From: an uncultured bacterium
GTDB lineage: Bacteria > Bacillota > Clostridia > Lachnospirales > Lachnospiraceae
DNA: 13,982 nucleotides
Direction: 5' to 3'
Assembly: GCA_905214365.1 (NCBI GenBank)
Contig: CAJMMH010000040.1
Location: forward strand, 1 to 13,982
A model generated the notes under the pieces. The model was not told the origin of the DNA, made no database searches, and saw only the letters and a program-made list of their open reading frames with translations. Below, in pieces: positions 7,315 through 13,960 of the stretch; positions within the stretch are counted from its first letter, which is position 1, and each line of letters starts with the position of its first letter. A program made the position numbers and the translations under genes.

Positions 7315-7482
7315 TCATCCACCCTTCCGTCTCCGCCCGTCTCAAAGGAATCCTGTCGGAGACAATTCTGACTGGCCGTCCGGAACGCTCCCCGCCTGGC
7401 TCAATTTTTCCGCCGCGGCACCTTTCCGGAATTTCCTGTCCGGAACCTTCCCGCCGCAGCCGACAGCATTTTCTCTGTCATT
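7315..7482 (-). promoter_or_regulatory. GC-rich leader of the dikinase-hydrolase gene
   Basis: This is a roughly 160-nt untranslated leader read on the minus strand. GTCCGGAAC occurs twice on the plus strand, at 7378-7386 and 7438-7446, exactly 60 bp apart. A 6-bp hairpin pairs 7424-7429 with 7440-7445. A 7-bp stem pairs GTCTCCG (7329-7335) with CGGAGAC (7357-7363) and abuts the ribosome binding site (7323-7328). No known riboswitch or gene is recognised. Confidence 0.35.
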
Positions 7483-7511
7483 ACTATACCACAAATCGTT
7501 TTTTCTGTCTG
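7483..7511 (-). promoter_or_regulatory. Promoter of the dikinase-hydrolase gene
   Basis: On the minus strand, -35 CAGACA (7511-7506), a 17-nt spacer and -10 TATAGT (7488-7483) are seen. The -10 is preceded by TGG, giving an extended -10 element. Transcription should start near 7476. The -35 matches TTGACA at four of six positions. It is divergent to the malQ promoter about 70 bp away. Confidence 0.6.
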
Positions 7512-7581
7512 CCTCTGCCAAAAAACTTTATATAAAATACAGTTTTTTTCACCACTTCCGATGCGCGAATCGTTTCTTTCA

Positions 7582-7610
7582 TTGACTGGATTATTTTCCG
7601 ATGCTATACT
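7582..7610 (+). promoter_or_regulatory. Promoter of the malQ-plsC operon
   Basis: The -35 TTGACT (7582-7587), a 17-nt spacer and -10 TATACT (7605-7610) with TG at 7602-7603 make a near-consensus extended -10 promoter. The predicted start is near 7617, giving a leader of about 263 nt before malQ. No clear CcpA cre site was found around it. Confidence 0.8.
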
Positions 7611-7622
7611 GTTACCATACTA

Positions 7623-7644
7623 TTTGTCTGTATCCGCAGACAAA
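7623..7644 (+). promoter_or_regulatory. Hairpin at the 5' end of the malQ leader
   Basis: TTTGTCTG (7623-7630) pairs perfectly with CAGACAAA (7637-7644), giving an 8-bp stem and 6-nt loop within a few bases of the predicted transcript start. It could protect the 5' end. The two A residues and ACG that follow do not make it a terminator. Confidence 0.5.
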
Positions 7645-7696
7645 AAACGTACTCTCAGAGCCTTCTTATATATTGAGGTTTCAAGCGCACATACTA

Positions 7697-7859
7697 ATGT
7701 ACTCTTGGAATCTCGTTGTACCTGGATTTGCGAGCGGATTTTTTGTCGGAGGTGCCTGAATTTTTGAGGCGTACGCGGCGCGTACGTTGATGAAATTCAG
7801 ACATCTCCGGCGGAAAATCAGCCGCAAAGGCAGGTACATAAGAGGTTGCAAGAGTACAT
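7697..7859 (+). ncRNA. Rod-like 163-nt hairpin in the malQ leader, unknown structured RNA or palindromic element
   Basis: The stretch folds on itself along its whole length. Helices in order are 7697-7707/7849-7859 (11 bp), 7709-7714/7842-7847 (6 bp), 7717-7724/7831-7838 (8 bp), 7727-7732/7823-7828 (6 bp), 7737-7742/7814-7819 (6 bp), 7743-7763/7793-7813 (20 of 21 positions, including G-U pairs) and an apical stem 7770-7776/7780-7786. Only small internal loops interrupt it. It ends 8 nt before the malQ ribosome binding site. G-U pairs and mismatches argue for an RNA structure rather than a recent perfect palindrome. A MITE-like insertion is an alternative. I do not match it to a known riboswitch class. 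Confidence 0.6.
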
Positions 7860-7879
7860 AAAACTCTAGGAGGCTGCTA

Positions 7880-9673
7880 ATGAAAGAATTAGAACCGCGT
7901 TATTCCGGAATCCTGGTTCATCCGACCAGCTTTCCATCTCCGTATGGAATCGGTGATTTTGGAAAGGGCGCATATGATTTTATTAACTTCCTTGTCGGCG
8001 CAGGCCAGACAATCTGGCAGATTCTGCCGCTTGGCCCGACCGGCTACGGGGATTCTCCCTATCAGGCGTTTTCCGCTTTTGCCGGACAGCCGCTTCTAAT
8101 CAGCCCGGATGAGCTGGTAAAGAGCGGGCTGCTTGACAGTGATGCACTTGCCGACTATCCGCAGTTTAACCCGGATCATATTTACTACGGCGATGTGATT
8201 CCGGCCAAGACCCGTGTGCTTCACCGTTCCTATGAATATTTCAAGGAACATGCATCGGTGGCTCTGTTCACCGAGTTCCGCCAGTTCTGCGAAGATGAGG
8301 CGCAGTGGCTTGACGATTACGCGCTGTTTATGGCAGGAAAAGACGCTCACAACGGCAAGTGCTGGTTAGAGTGGGAGGATGATCTGCGCAATCCGACTCC
8401 GGCTATAAAGGAATTCTGGAACAAAAAGCTCAGTGACGCAGTCACTTACTACAAGTATATCCAGTTCCTGTTCTTCCGTCAGTGGAATACGCTGAAGGAA
8501 TACGCAGCAGTAAATGATGTGAAGATTGTCGGCGATATCCCGATTTTCGTTGCGCTTGACAGTGCCGACGTCTGGGCAAACCGCGACCTGTTCCTACTGG
8601 ATTCGGAAGGATACCCGACTGTCGTTGCCGGAGTCCCGCCGGATTATTTTTCCGCAACCGGACAGCTGTGGGGCAATCCGCTTTATAACTGGGTCGAGCA
8701 TAAGCGTACTGGCTATGACTGGTGGATGCGCCGTCTGAAGGGCCAGCTGCGCATGGTTGACTATATCCGTATCGATCATTTCCGCGGCTTTGAGCAGTTC
8801 TTTGCGATTCCATACGGCGCGAAGACAGCAATGGAAGGCAAATGGATGCCCGGTCCCCGCGAAGATCTGTTCCGGGCAATCCGCGAAACCTTCGGCAATG
8901 AAATTCCGATCTGGGCGGAAGACCTTGGCATCATCACTCCGGCAGTTGAAAAATTGCGCGATGACTTCAATCTGCCTGGCATGAAGGTACTTCAGTTTGC
9001 CTTCGCTGATCCGACCGACAACGATACTCTGCCGTACCGTTTCACGACATCCAATTGCATCTGCTATACCGGAACGCATGACAATGATACGACCTATGGC
9101 TGGTATCAGTCCCTGACGCCGAAGCTGCAGGACCGCGTCCGTCGTTATCTGAACACTGACGCCAACATCATTCACTGGGATATGATCCGCGCGGCAATGA
9201 GCACTACCGCGAAGTTCAGCGTGTATCCGATCCAGGATCTGCTTGGCTTCGGCAGCGACTGCCGTATGAATACTCCGTCGGTTGCAGCAGGAAACTGGGC
9301 ATTCCGTTTCCGCAGCGATCATCTGACCGCGCAGCTTGCCGAGAATCTCCGCGCAATGACCGAACTGTTCGGCCGCTGCCGTTCTCTTGACGAGGAACTT
9401 GAAGAGGATGAAACCGTAAAGGAAGAAGATCCGTACGCCCCGAACGCCTATGAGCCGATTGATTTCAGCTCCATTGAACGCAGTTCCGACACGGATGTTT
9501 CCGATGCTGACGCTTCCGAAAGCGCCGCTCTCAAGAAGACCTGCAGAGCTTCCGTCAAAACGGCCAAGGCTTCTGATCCGGCTGACGGAGCTTCCAAAAG
9601 CACAGACGCAAAGCGTACAACTGCGAAAAAGACCACCCGTAAAAGCACACGCAAAGCAGCCAAAAAGGAGTAA
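7880..9673 (+). CDS. malQ: 4-alpha-glucanotransferase (amylomaltase, GH77) with a charged C-terminal tail
   Basis: The enzyme transfers alpha-1,4-glucan segments between malto-oligosaccharides, releasing glucose, in cytoplasmic maltodextrin or glycogen metabolism. Residues 1-505 are a complete GH77 barrel. It starts GILVHPTSFPSPYGIGDFG (10-28). The nucleophile is D299 in RIDHFRG, the acid/base is E347 in WAEDLG and the third carboxylate is D401 in GTHDND. The usual length is about 500 residues; here a 92-residue extension follows. That tail is first acidic (505-546) and then lysine/threonine/alanine-rich, ending KSTRKAAKKE. The last codons also carry the ribosome binding site of plsC. AGGAGG (7868-7873) lies 6 nt before ATG 7880. 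No other maltose or glycogen gene is nearby, so the physiological substrate is not fixed by context. Confidence 0.95.
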   Translation: MKELEPRYSGILVHPTSFPSPYGIGDFGKGAYDFINFLVGAGQTIWQILPLGPTGYGDSPYQAFSAFAGQPLLISPDELVKSGLLDSDALADYPQFNPDHIYYGDVIPAKTRVLHRSYEYFKEHASVALFTEFRQFCEDEAQWLDDYALFMAGKDAHNGKCWLEWEDDLRNPTPAIKEFWNKKLSDAVTYYKYIQFLFFRQWNTLKEYAAVNDVKIVGDIPIFVALDSADVWANRDLFLLDSEGYPTVVAGVPPDYFSATGQLWGNPLYNWVEHKRTGYDWWMRRLKGQLRMVDYIRIDHFRGFEQFFAIPYGAKTAMEGKWMPGPREDLFRAIRETFGNEIPIWAEDLGIITPAVEKLRDDFNLPGMKVLQFAFADPTDNDTLPYRFTTSNCICYTGTHDNDTTYGWYQSLTPKLQDRVRRYLNTDANIIHWDMIRAAMSTTAKFSVYPIQDLLGFGSDCRMNTPSVAAGNWAFRFRSDHLTAQLAENLRAMTELFGRCRSLDEELEEDETVKEEDPYAPNAYEPIDFSSIERSSDTDVSDADASESAALKKTCRASVKTAKASDPADGASKSTDAKRTTAKKTTRKSTRKAAKKE

Positions 9674-9676
9674 ACC

Positions 9677-10417
9677 ATGATCCGACTGATTCTTGTTGTC
9701 GTGTTTGTGTTTCTGTTTCTGGTGATCGGATGCATCCCGGCGTTTGTCCTGTGGCTGATCGGGAAGAAAAATCCGGGCCTGAAGGATCGCGCGGCGAAGC
9801 ACATCGTCAGCGGCGCGTTCCGGGTTGTCCTGTTTCTTGCAGGCGTCCGCGTAACCGCCGAGGGTACGGAAAAAATCCCAACTGACCGTCCGGTTCTTTA
9901 TGTTGGAAACCACCGCGGATTCTTTGATATCGTGGTCAGCTACACGCTGTTCCCCGGTGTCACCGGCTATGTTGCTAAAAAGGAAATGCTGAAGGTTCCG
10001 CTGCTTTCTCTCTGGATGCGCTATATCCACTGTCTGTTCCTCGACCGCAGCAACATTAAGGAAGGGCTAAAAACCATCCTGCAGGGAATCGACGAGGTAA
10101 AGCACGGTATTTCCATGTGCATCTACCCGGAGGGAACCCGAAGCCGCGGCGCTTCCGAAACTGATATGCTGGAGTTTAAGGAAGGCAGCCTGAAGATTGC
10201 GGAAAAAAGCGGATGCCCGGTCATCCCTGTTGCCATGGTCGGTACTGCGGATGTTCTGGAAAATCATTTTCCGTGGATTAAGGCAACCCGCGTAAAGATC
10301 CGTTTCGGCGACCCAATTGATCTGAAATCACTCAGCAAAGAAGATCGCCGCTTTGCAGGCGCTCATGTCCGCGATGTGATTCTGGATATGATCACTGACA
10401 TGAAAAAAGAAGGCTGA
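9677..10417 (+). CDS. plsC: 1-acyl-sn-glycerol-3-phosphate acyltransferase
   Basis: This 246-residue membrane enzyme probably acylates lysophosphatidic acid to phosphatidic acid, the second acylation in phospholipid synthesis. A hydrophobic segment at residues 4-29 anchors it. The acyltransferase motifs are present in order: motif I NHRGFFD (78-84, the HX4D catalytic pair H79 and D84), motif II FLDRS (121-125), motif III YPEGTRSR (150-157) and motif IV VIPVAMVG (182-189). The length is normal for the family. AAAGGAG (9664-9670) lies 6 nt before ATG 9677, and only 3 bp separate it from the malQ stop, so translation is probably coupled. The TGA stop lies inside a small hairpin (10411-10428). 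The acyl donor (acyl-ACP, acyl-CoA or acyl-phosphate) cannot be told from the sequence. Confidence 0.92.
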   Translation: MIRLILVVVFVFLFLVIGCIPAFVLWLIGKKNPGLKDRAAKHIVSGAFRVVLFLAGVRVTAEGTEKIPTDRPVLYVGNHRGFFDIVVSYTLFPGVTGYVAKKEMLKVPLLSLWMRYIHCLFLDRSNIKEGLKTILQGIDEVKHGISMCIYPEGTRSRGASETDMLEFKEGSLKIAEKSGCPVIPVAMVGTADVLENHFPWIKATRVKIRFGDPIDLKSLSKEDRRFAGAHVRDVILDMITDMKKEG

Positions 10418-10428
10418 AAAATCAGCCT
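10411..10428 (+). other. Short hairpin across the plsC stop codon
   Basis: AGGCTGA (10411-10417) pairs perfectly with TCAGCCT (10422-10428) around an AAAA loop, placing the TGA stop at the top of the 5' arm. There is no T-tract, so it is not an intrinsic terminator by itself. It could protect the transcript 3' end. Confidence 0.4.
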
Positions 10429-10466
10429 GTTGCAGGCACGGCTGTAAGACCTGCCTGTAAAAGACA

Positions 10467-10525
10467 AACAGAGGATTCTGATCCGGTCAGTCCCGGATAG
10501 AATCCTCTGTTTTTTGTTTTATTGC
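10467..10525. terminator. Strong intrinsic terminator between plsC and the minus-strand operon
   Basis: A 19-bp stem with one bulged G (10480) pairs 10467-10479 with 10499-10511 and 10481-10486 with 10493-10498 around a 6-nt loop. It is followed by TTTTTTGTTTTATT. It ends the malQ-plsC transcript. On the minus strand the stem is followed by GTCTTTTAC, so it may also serve the operon ending at 10575. Confidence 0.88.
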
Positions 10526-10574
10526 GTTTCCTGCTATCTCAATACACCGTCAGACTCTCTGCGGCAAGACTCTG

Positions 10575-11345
10575 TCAGCGCTTCATCAGCAGAAAGCCGC
10601 CGTCCATCCGCCGTTGAATAGAAAATCCCATCCGCTCTGCACAGTTCACCGACGCGGTATTGTCCGCCCGGCACTTCAGCCAGAGCTTTGAAATTTCCCA
10701 TTCCTCTTCCAGATACGCAAACAATGCCTGTGCCGCGCGGACAACCAGTCCCTTTCCGCGATGCTCCGGCAAAAGAGCGTATCCAAGATAATATCCGTCC
10801 GGATCGCCTGACACATCCTCTCCGGCTCTCCACTCCAAACCAAGACGGCCAAGAAAACGGTCTTCCCCATCAGCAATCGTCCACATGGCAGGCTGTTCCC
10901 GCTCGTAGACCAGCTCCCTGTACGCGTCAAGCCATGCCTCCCAGACATGCATCCGCTCGTTTTCACCGCTCTTCTGCTCTTCTCCAAGCGGATGCGGCAG
11001 AAAGCGCAGTACCTGCGGATCCCGGTAAAGACGGTCAAGCAGCGGCAGATCCTGCTTTGTCATCTCCCTCAGCTTCCAGTCTTCTCCTTCTGCCGTTTTC
11101 TGTGCAATCACAACCGGCTCGTGATAAAACCGACACCAGACGCGCGCCGCATAATCCGGTGTCACTGCTTCCGGACTTTCCGCAAGATACAAAATTCCGG
11201 ACCAGAGATGATACTCTGATCCGGGACCTATAATTCCGATGACAGGCTCATGCGTCCAAAGCATGCGTGCTTGCGCCGGGTCATCCGTCAGCCATACCTG
11301 ACCGCCTGTTGTTTCTTCCTGTCCGAAGCGAAAGGAAATCAGCAT
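10575..11345 (-). CDS. GNAT-family N-acetyltransferase with an extra N-terminal domain
   Basis: This 256-residue protein has a C-terminal GNAT fold (about residues 88-256) of the RimJ/RimL-like kind. It starts WKLREMTKQDLPLLDRLY, and the acetyl-CoA-binding motif A is YYLGYALLPEHRGKGL. The end is NTASVNCAERMGFSIQRRM, typical of GNAT strand 6 and the following helix. Residues 1-85 form a separate domain starting with a Rossmann-like pattern (VWLTDDPAQARMLWTHEPVIGII). Similar N-terminal parts are found, from memory, on Lachnospiraceae GNAT proteins and may be a degenerate HAD-like or receiver-like fold. The substrate is unknown. ATG 11345 overlaps the end of the prolyl isomerase gene by 7 nt (ATGCTGA), indicating translational coupling as the last gene of the operon. 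Confidence 0.82.
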   Translation of the reverse strand: MLISFRFGQEETTGGQVWLTDDPAQARMLWTHEPVIGIIGPGSEYHLWSGILYLAESPEAVTPDYAARVWCRFYHEPVVIAQKTAEGEDWKLREMTKQDLPLLDRLYRDPQVLRFLPHPLGEEQKSGENERMHVWEAWLDAYRELVYEREQPAMWTIADGEDRFLGRLGLEWRAGEDVSGDPDGYYLGYALLPEHRGKGLVVRAAQALFAYLEEEWEISKLWLKCRADNTASVNCAERMGFSIQRRMDGGFLLMKR

Positions 11346-11878
11346 TTTTCCGGTTCCGGATACTCAACGCCAAACGTTTCAACCGTAACCTGCTTCATCT
11401 TTTGCTCTTCTAACGGACGATCCATGTAATCGGTCGCTGCAGCCGCAATCGCATTAACGGTGTCAAGACCCTCAACCACCTTGCCGAATGCCGCATACGC
11501 GCCGTCCAGATGCGGAGAAGTCTTGTGCATGATGAAGAACTGGCTGCCCGCACTGTTCGGCATCATGGTACGCGCCATCGACAGAACACCAGGCGTATGC
11601 TTCAAATTGTTGGTAAAGCCATTCTGGGAAAACTCGCCCTTAATGCTGTAACCAGGACCGCCCATACCGGTTCCTTCCGGATCTCCGCCCTGGATCATAA
11701 ATCCCGGAATGACACGGTGAAAGATTACACCATCATAAAATCCCTTCTTTACCAGGCTGATGAAATTATTAACCGTATTCGGTGCGATTTCCGGATACAG
11801 CTCCGCCTTCATAATCGCTCCGTTTTCCATCTCAATTGTTACTACAGGATATTTCTGCTCCACTTTCTTTTCCTCCAT
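11339..11878 (-). CDS. Cyclophilin-type peptidyl-prolyl cis-trans isomerase
   Basis: This 179-residue protein (174 if the GTG at 11863 is used) catalyses proline isomerisation during protein folding. It shows the whole cyclophilin core: VTIEMENG, APNTVNNFISLVKKGFYDG, the catalytic FHRVIPGFMIQGGDP, GTGMGGPGY, LSMARTMMPNSAGSQFFI and the closing LDGAYAAFGKVVEGLD. No signal peptide is present, so it is cytoplasmic. The ATG at 11878 has no upstream ribosome binding site and directly follows TATTATATAA. However, GGAGG (11876-11872) lies 8 nt before in-frame GTG 11863, which may be the real start. It follows the TPM gene by 58 bp and overlaps the GNAT gene. Whether it has its own promoter or is read from the upstream genes is open. 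Confidence 0.93.
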   Translation of the reverse strand: MEEKKVEQKYPVVTIEMENGAIMKAELYPEIAPNTVNNFISLVKKGFYDGVIFHRVIPGFMIQGGDPEGTGMGGPGYSIKGEFSQNGFTNNLKHTPGVLSMARTMMPNSAGSQFFIMHKTSPHLDGAYAAFGKVVEGLDTVNAIAAAATDYMDRPLEEQKMKQVTVETFGVEYPEPEKC

Positions 11879-11936
11879 TTATATAATATGTACTTTCGGA
11901 ATTTCTTATGTACCTGCTTTTGCGGCTTGTTTTCTG

Positions 11937-12752
11937 TCAGAAGCTGCGGCTGCCCCCGTGGCCGCCGTCGCTGTCTCCTCCGGAAAAACCACCGCTGTCT
12001 CCTCCGCTGTCATTGGACGATTCCTTTTCAATCTTGCGCTTGGTAACCGTCGTGCGGATAAAGCGGTCTTCCTCCCGGCGAAGCTGGATCTCCTTACCCT
12101 TCATGTAGGTACGCGGACCCGGCTTGCTGTCATTGTTTCTGGAAGCGATGAGAACTCCGGTCAGGATTCCGCCTCCCACAAGACCGATCACGATGCAGAT
12201 GCCCCAGTTGATCGTGGACTCCTGTTCATGTACCTGGCTGTCCGGATAATTTTCGCCCTCGTCCACACCTGCATAGTATACGCAGGAATCGAGAAACGTT
12301 TCCGCCGCATCGTAATAATTTCCGGCTCTCATATCACTCTCAAGCGCGTCAAGGATCTGATCACCCTCATAATCCGTCAGAAGATAACCGGACGCCTTGT
12401 CGTTGTACTCATATACAGTATACTTGCGCTTGTCCATATTGATCAGAAAGATAATGCCCTCGCGGCCCTCTCCGACGCCGTACCCGTTGTCAAGCAGATA
12501 CGCTCTTGCATGGTCGGTTTCCTCCTCCGAATAATACTCGTCAGTTGTCACAATGACCAGATCCGCTCCGATCTGCTCTCCTTTTTCCTTTGCGGCATTC
12601 TCCAGCGCCTGCACCTCAAAGGCGGTAAATAATCCCGCTCCGTCTGATACAAATGAGTCGGCTGCGGCAGCTGGAACTAGAAGATACATCATCATAAGAA
12701 ACGCGGCAAGCACTGCCGGCAGATACCGGCTTCCCTTTTTTTCTCTCATCAT
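11937..12752 (-). CDS. TPM-domain (YgcG-like) membrane protein with Gly/Ser-rich tail
   Basis: With the ATG at 12752 the protein has 271 residues. Residues 2-32 are a signal sequence: basic REKKGSR, a hydrophobic stretch, then AAAA before DS. Residues about 33-160 are a TPM domain, including FVSDGAGLFTAFEVQALENA, a central LVIVTTDEYYSEE, and GYGVGEGREGIIFLINMDKR. A transmembrane helix follows at 183-203. The cytoplasmic end is basic and finishes in a Gly/Ser/Asp-rich tail ending GGSRSF, as in many YgcG proteins. TPM proteins are implicated in photosystem repair phosphatase activity in plants and are of uncertain role in bacteria. The start at 12752 overlaps the upstream stop as ATGA, with GGGGG 8 nt upstream. 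An in-frame ATG at 12767 would add five residues and spoil the signal sequence. Confidence 0.85.
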   Translation of the reverse strand: MMREKKGSRYLPAVLAAFLMMMYLLVPAAAADSFVSDGAGLFTAFEVQALENAAKEKGEQIGADLVIVTTDEYYSEEETDHARAYLLDNGYGVGEGREGIIFLINMDKRKYTVYEYNDKASGYLLTDYEGDQILDALESDMRAGNYYDAAETFLDSCVYYAGVDEGENYPDSQVHEQESTINWGICIVIGLVGGGILTGVLIASRNNDSKPGPRTYMKGKEIQLRREEDRFIRTTVTKRKIEKESSNDSGGDSGGFSGGDSDGGHGGSRSF

Positions 12753-13855
12753 AGTGCAATCCCCCATACGATTGCGGCAAGCACAAAAATTGCCGCGGAA
12801 CAGATGCCGAAGCAGACCGCCGCGCGCCCCGGATCAACCGGAAGCGAACCGATCTTCCGTCCGTTCTCTCCGTTCAGATACAGCTTCCAGTCCTTTCCAC
12901 GGAACCGATAGGTCAGCTCCCAGACCGGAAGCATCGTGTACTCCTGTTTCGTTCCCCGCAGATTGGTCTGGCAGGAGGTCACAGTCACGCTGCTGTAACC
13001 CTCGATGGTATTTCTGGTCGCGCGCTCTGCCGCCTCTTTTGCCCGTTCCCTTGCTCTCGGTTCAAGTTCTTCCGGACGGAAATTGGTACACTCCGCTTCG
13101 TAGCCGGAAAGGTACGGATAGTCAAACGCCTCCAGCTTCTCGTAGGAGTACGGTTCCAGCCGCTCCATCGTATCATCCGGCATTTCCTTCGACGCATCAG
13201 CCGGAATCCGCTCAAACGCGGTATCCGCGTCCCTGAGCACCTGGTAATGATCGGTATAGGTATATTCGTAATCCCCGTCCGTTTCCGTGCGGACCTTTGT
13301 CGCGTCCGCCCGCATATGTACAAACGCATCCATATCAAACAGCCAATACGGAACATAACGGCCGCGGATCTTGTCGAGCGTTGCTTTGCTGTAAAAGCCC
13401 TTCGGCGTAAAAAGACCGCTCTTCGTCCATTCCCGGAACTTCTCCGCCGCTTCTTCTTTTTTTATCTGGAACGGAAGCACCGAAGCAGGCTTTCCCGTTC
13501 CCGACAGCCTCGAAGTCAACACCACAGGACTTCCGCAGAACGGACACATCGTTGCGGCTGTATATGCTCCGGTTTCCAGCTCCGCACCGCAGCTTTCGCA
13601 GTGAAATACCTCCTGCTCTGCAGCGCTCTGCGCAGCTGTCTGTCCGGCAGCCGTCTGTGCACTGTCCGCGCCTTTCTGCGCGCCCGCAGCAGATGCCTTC
13701 GCTTCGCTCTGCTCCTTTTGCTTTTTCTTCTCCGTCTGCTGCTTCAGCTCATCAATCGACACCTTCGTCCCGCAATACGGACACACCAGTTCTTTGCTGC
13801 CCTCCTGATATACCAGTGCCGCGCCGCAGCCCGGACACTTATAGCTTTCTGCCAT
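12749..13855 (-). CDS. Double zinc-ribbon (TFIIB-type) membrane-anchored protein of unknown function
   Basis: This 368-residue protein starts at ATG 13855, with AGGAGG (13869-13864) 8 nt upstream; the ATG at 13861 would leave only 2 nt. Two four-cysteine zinc ribbons are seen: C7/C10 with C25/C28 (CPGC and CPYC), and C86/C89 with C104/C107 (CESC and CPFC). Between them is a charged, Lys/Gln/Ala-rich linker (36-83), probably helical or disordered. Residues 115-345 are a conserved-looking beta-rich region with LPFQIKKEEA, RYVPYWLFDM and LPVWELTYRF. A single transmembrane helix (348-366) ends the protein. Such proteins are often labelled TFIIB-type or PriA-like zinc fingers, but no helicase domain is present. 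It overlaps the TPM gene by 4 nt, so the two probably act together at the membrane. Confidence 0.8.
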   Translation of the reverse strand: MAESYKCPGCGAALVYQEGSKELVCPYCGTKVSIDELKQQTEKKKQKEQSEAKASAAGAQKGADSAQTAAGQTAAQSAAEQEVFHCESCGAELETGAYTAATMCPFCGSPVVLTSRLSGTGKPASVLPFQIKKEEAAEKFREWTKSGLFTPKGFYSKATLDKIRGRYVPYWLFDMDAFVHMRADATKVRTETDGDYEYTYTDHYQVLRDADTAFERIPADASKEMPDDTMERLEPYSYEKLEAFDYPYLSGYEAECTNFRPEELEPRARERAKEAAERATRNTIEGYSSVTVTSCQTNLRGTKQEYTMLPVWELTYRFRGKDWKLYLNGENGRKIGSLPVDPGRAAVCFGICSAAIFVLAAIVWGIAL

Positions 13856-13942
13856 CTGCATGTCCTCCTCTCTGTTTCATTCTGCAGCGTCTGGATCATG
13901 CAAGCATCATCCGCTCTGCTGTTTTCACAAATCAATCCCTGC

Positions 13943-13960
13943 CGGCTGCCTTCGCAGCCG
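13943..13960 (-). other. Hairpin upstream of the zinc-ribbon operon
   Basis: CGGCTGC (13943-13949) pairs perfectly with GCAGCCG (13954-13960) around a 4-nt loop. No T-tract follows on either strand, so it is not a clear terminator. It lies about 90 nt before the first gene of the minus-strand operon. A possible -10 TATAAG on the minus strand (13981-13976) would put it in the leader, but the -35 would be outside the window. Confidence 0.35.

Noticed and set aside
7561..7587. CcpA cre site at the malQ promoter
   Set aside because: Around GAATCG the outer consensus bases do not match, so there is no supportable site.
7172..7767. Two plus-strand open frames (7172-7585 and 7561-7767)
   Set aside because: They cover the divergent promoters and leader, and lack ribosome binding sites and recognisable protein features.
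7697..7859. 6S RNA as identity of the rod-like hairpin
   Set aside because: It is rod-shaped and near the right size, but lacks the large central bubble and its own terminator, and sits immediately before the malQ ribosome binding site.
8594..10030. Minus-strand open frame of 478 codons
   Set aside because: It is antisense to malQ and plsC, both supported by catalytic motifs.
12553..13236. Plus-strand open frame of 227 codons
   Set aside because: It is antisense to the zinc-ribbon and TPM genes, has a Pro/Arg/Ser-rich shadow composition and no start signal.
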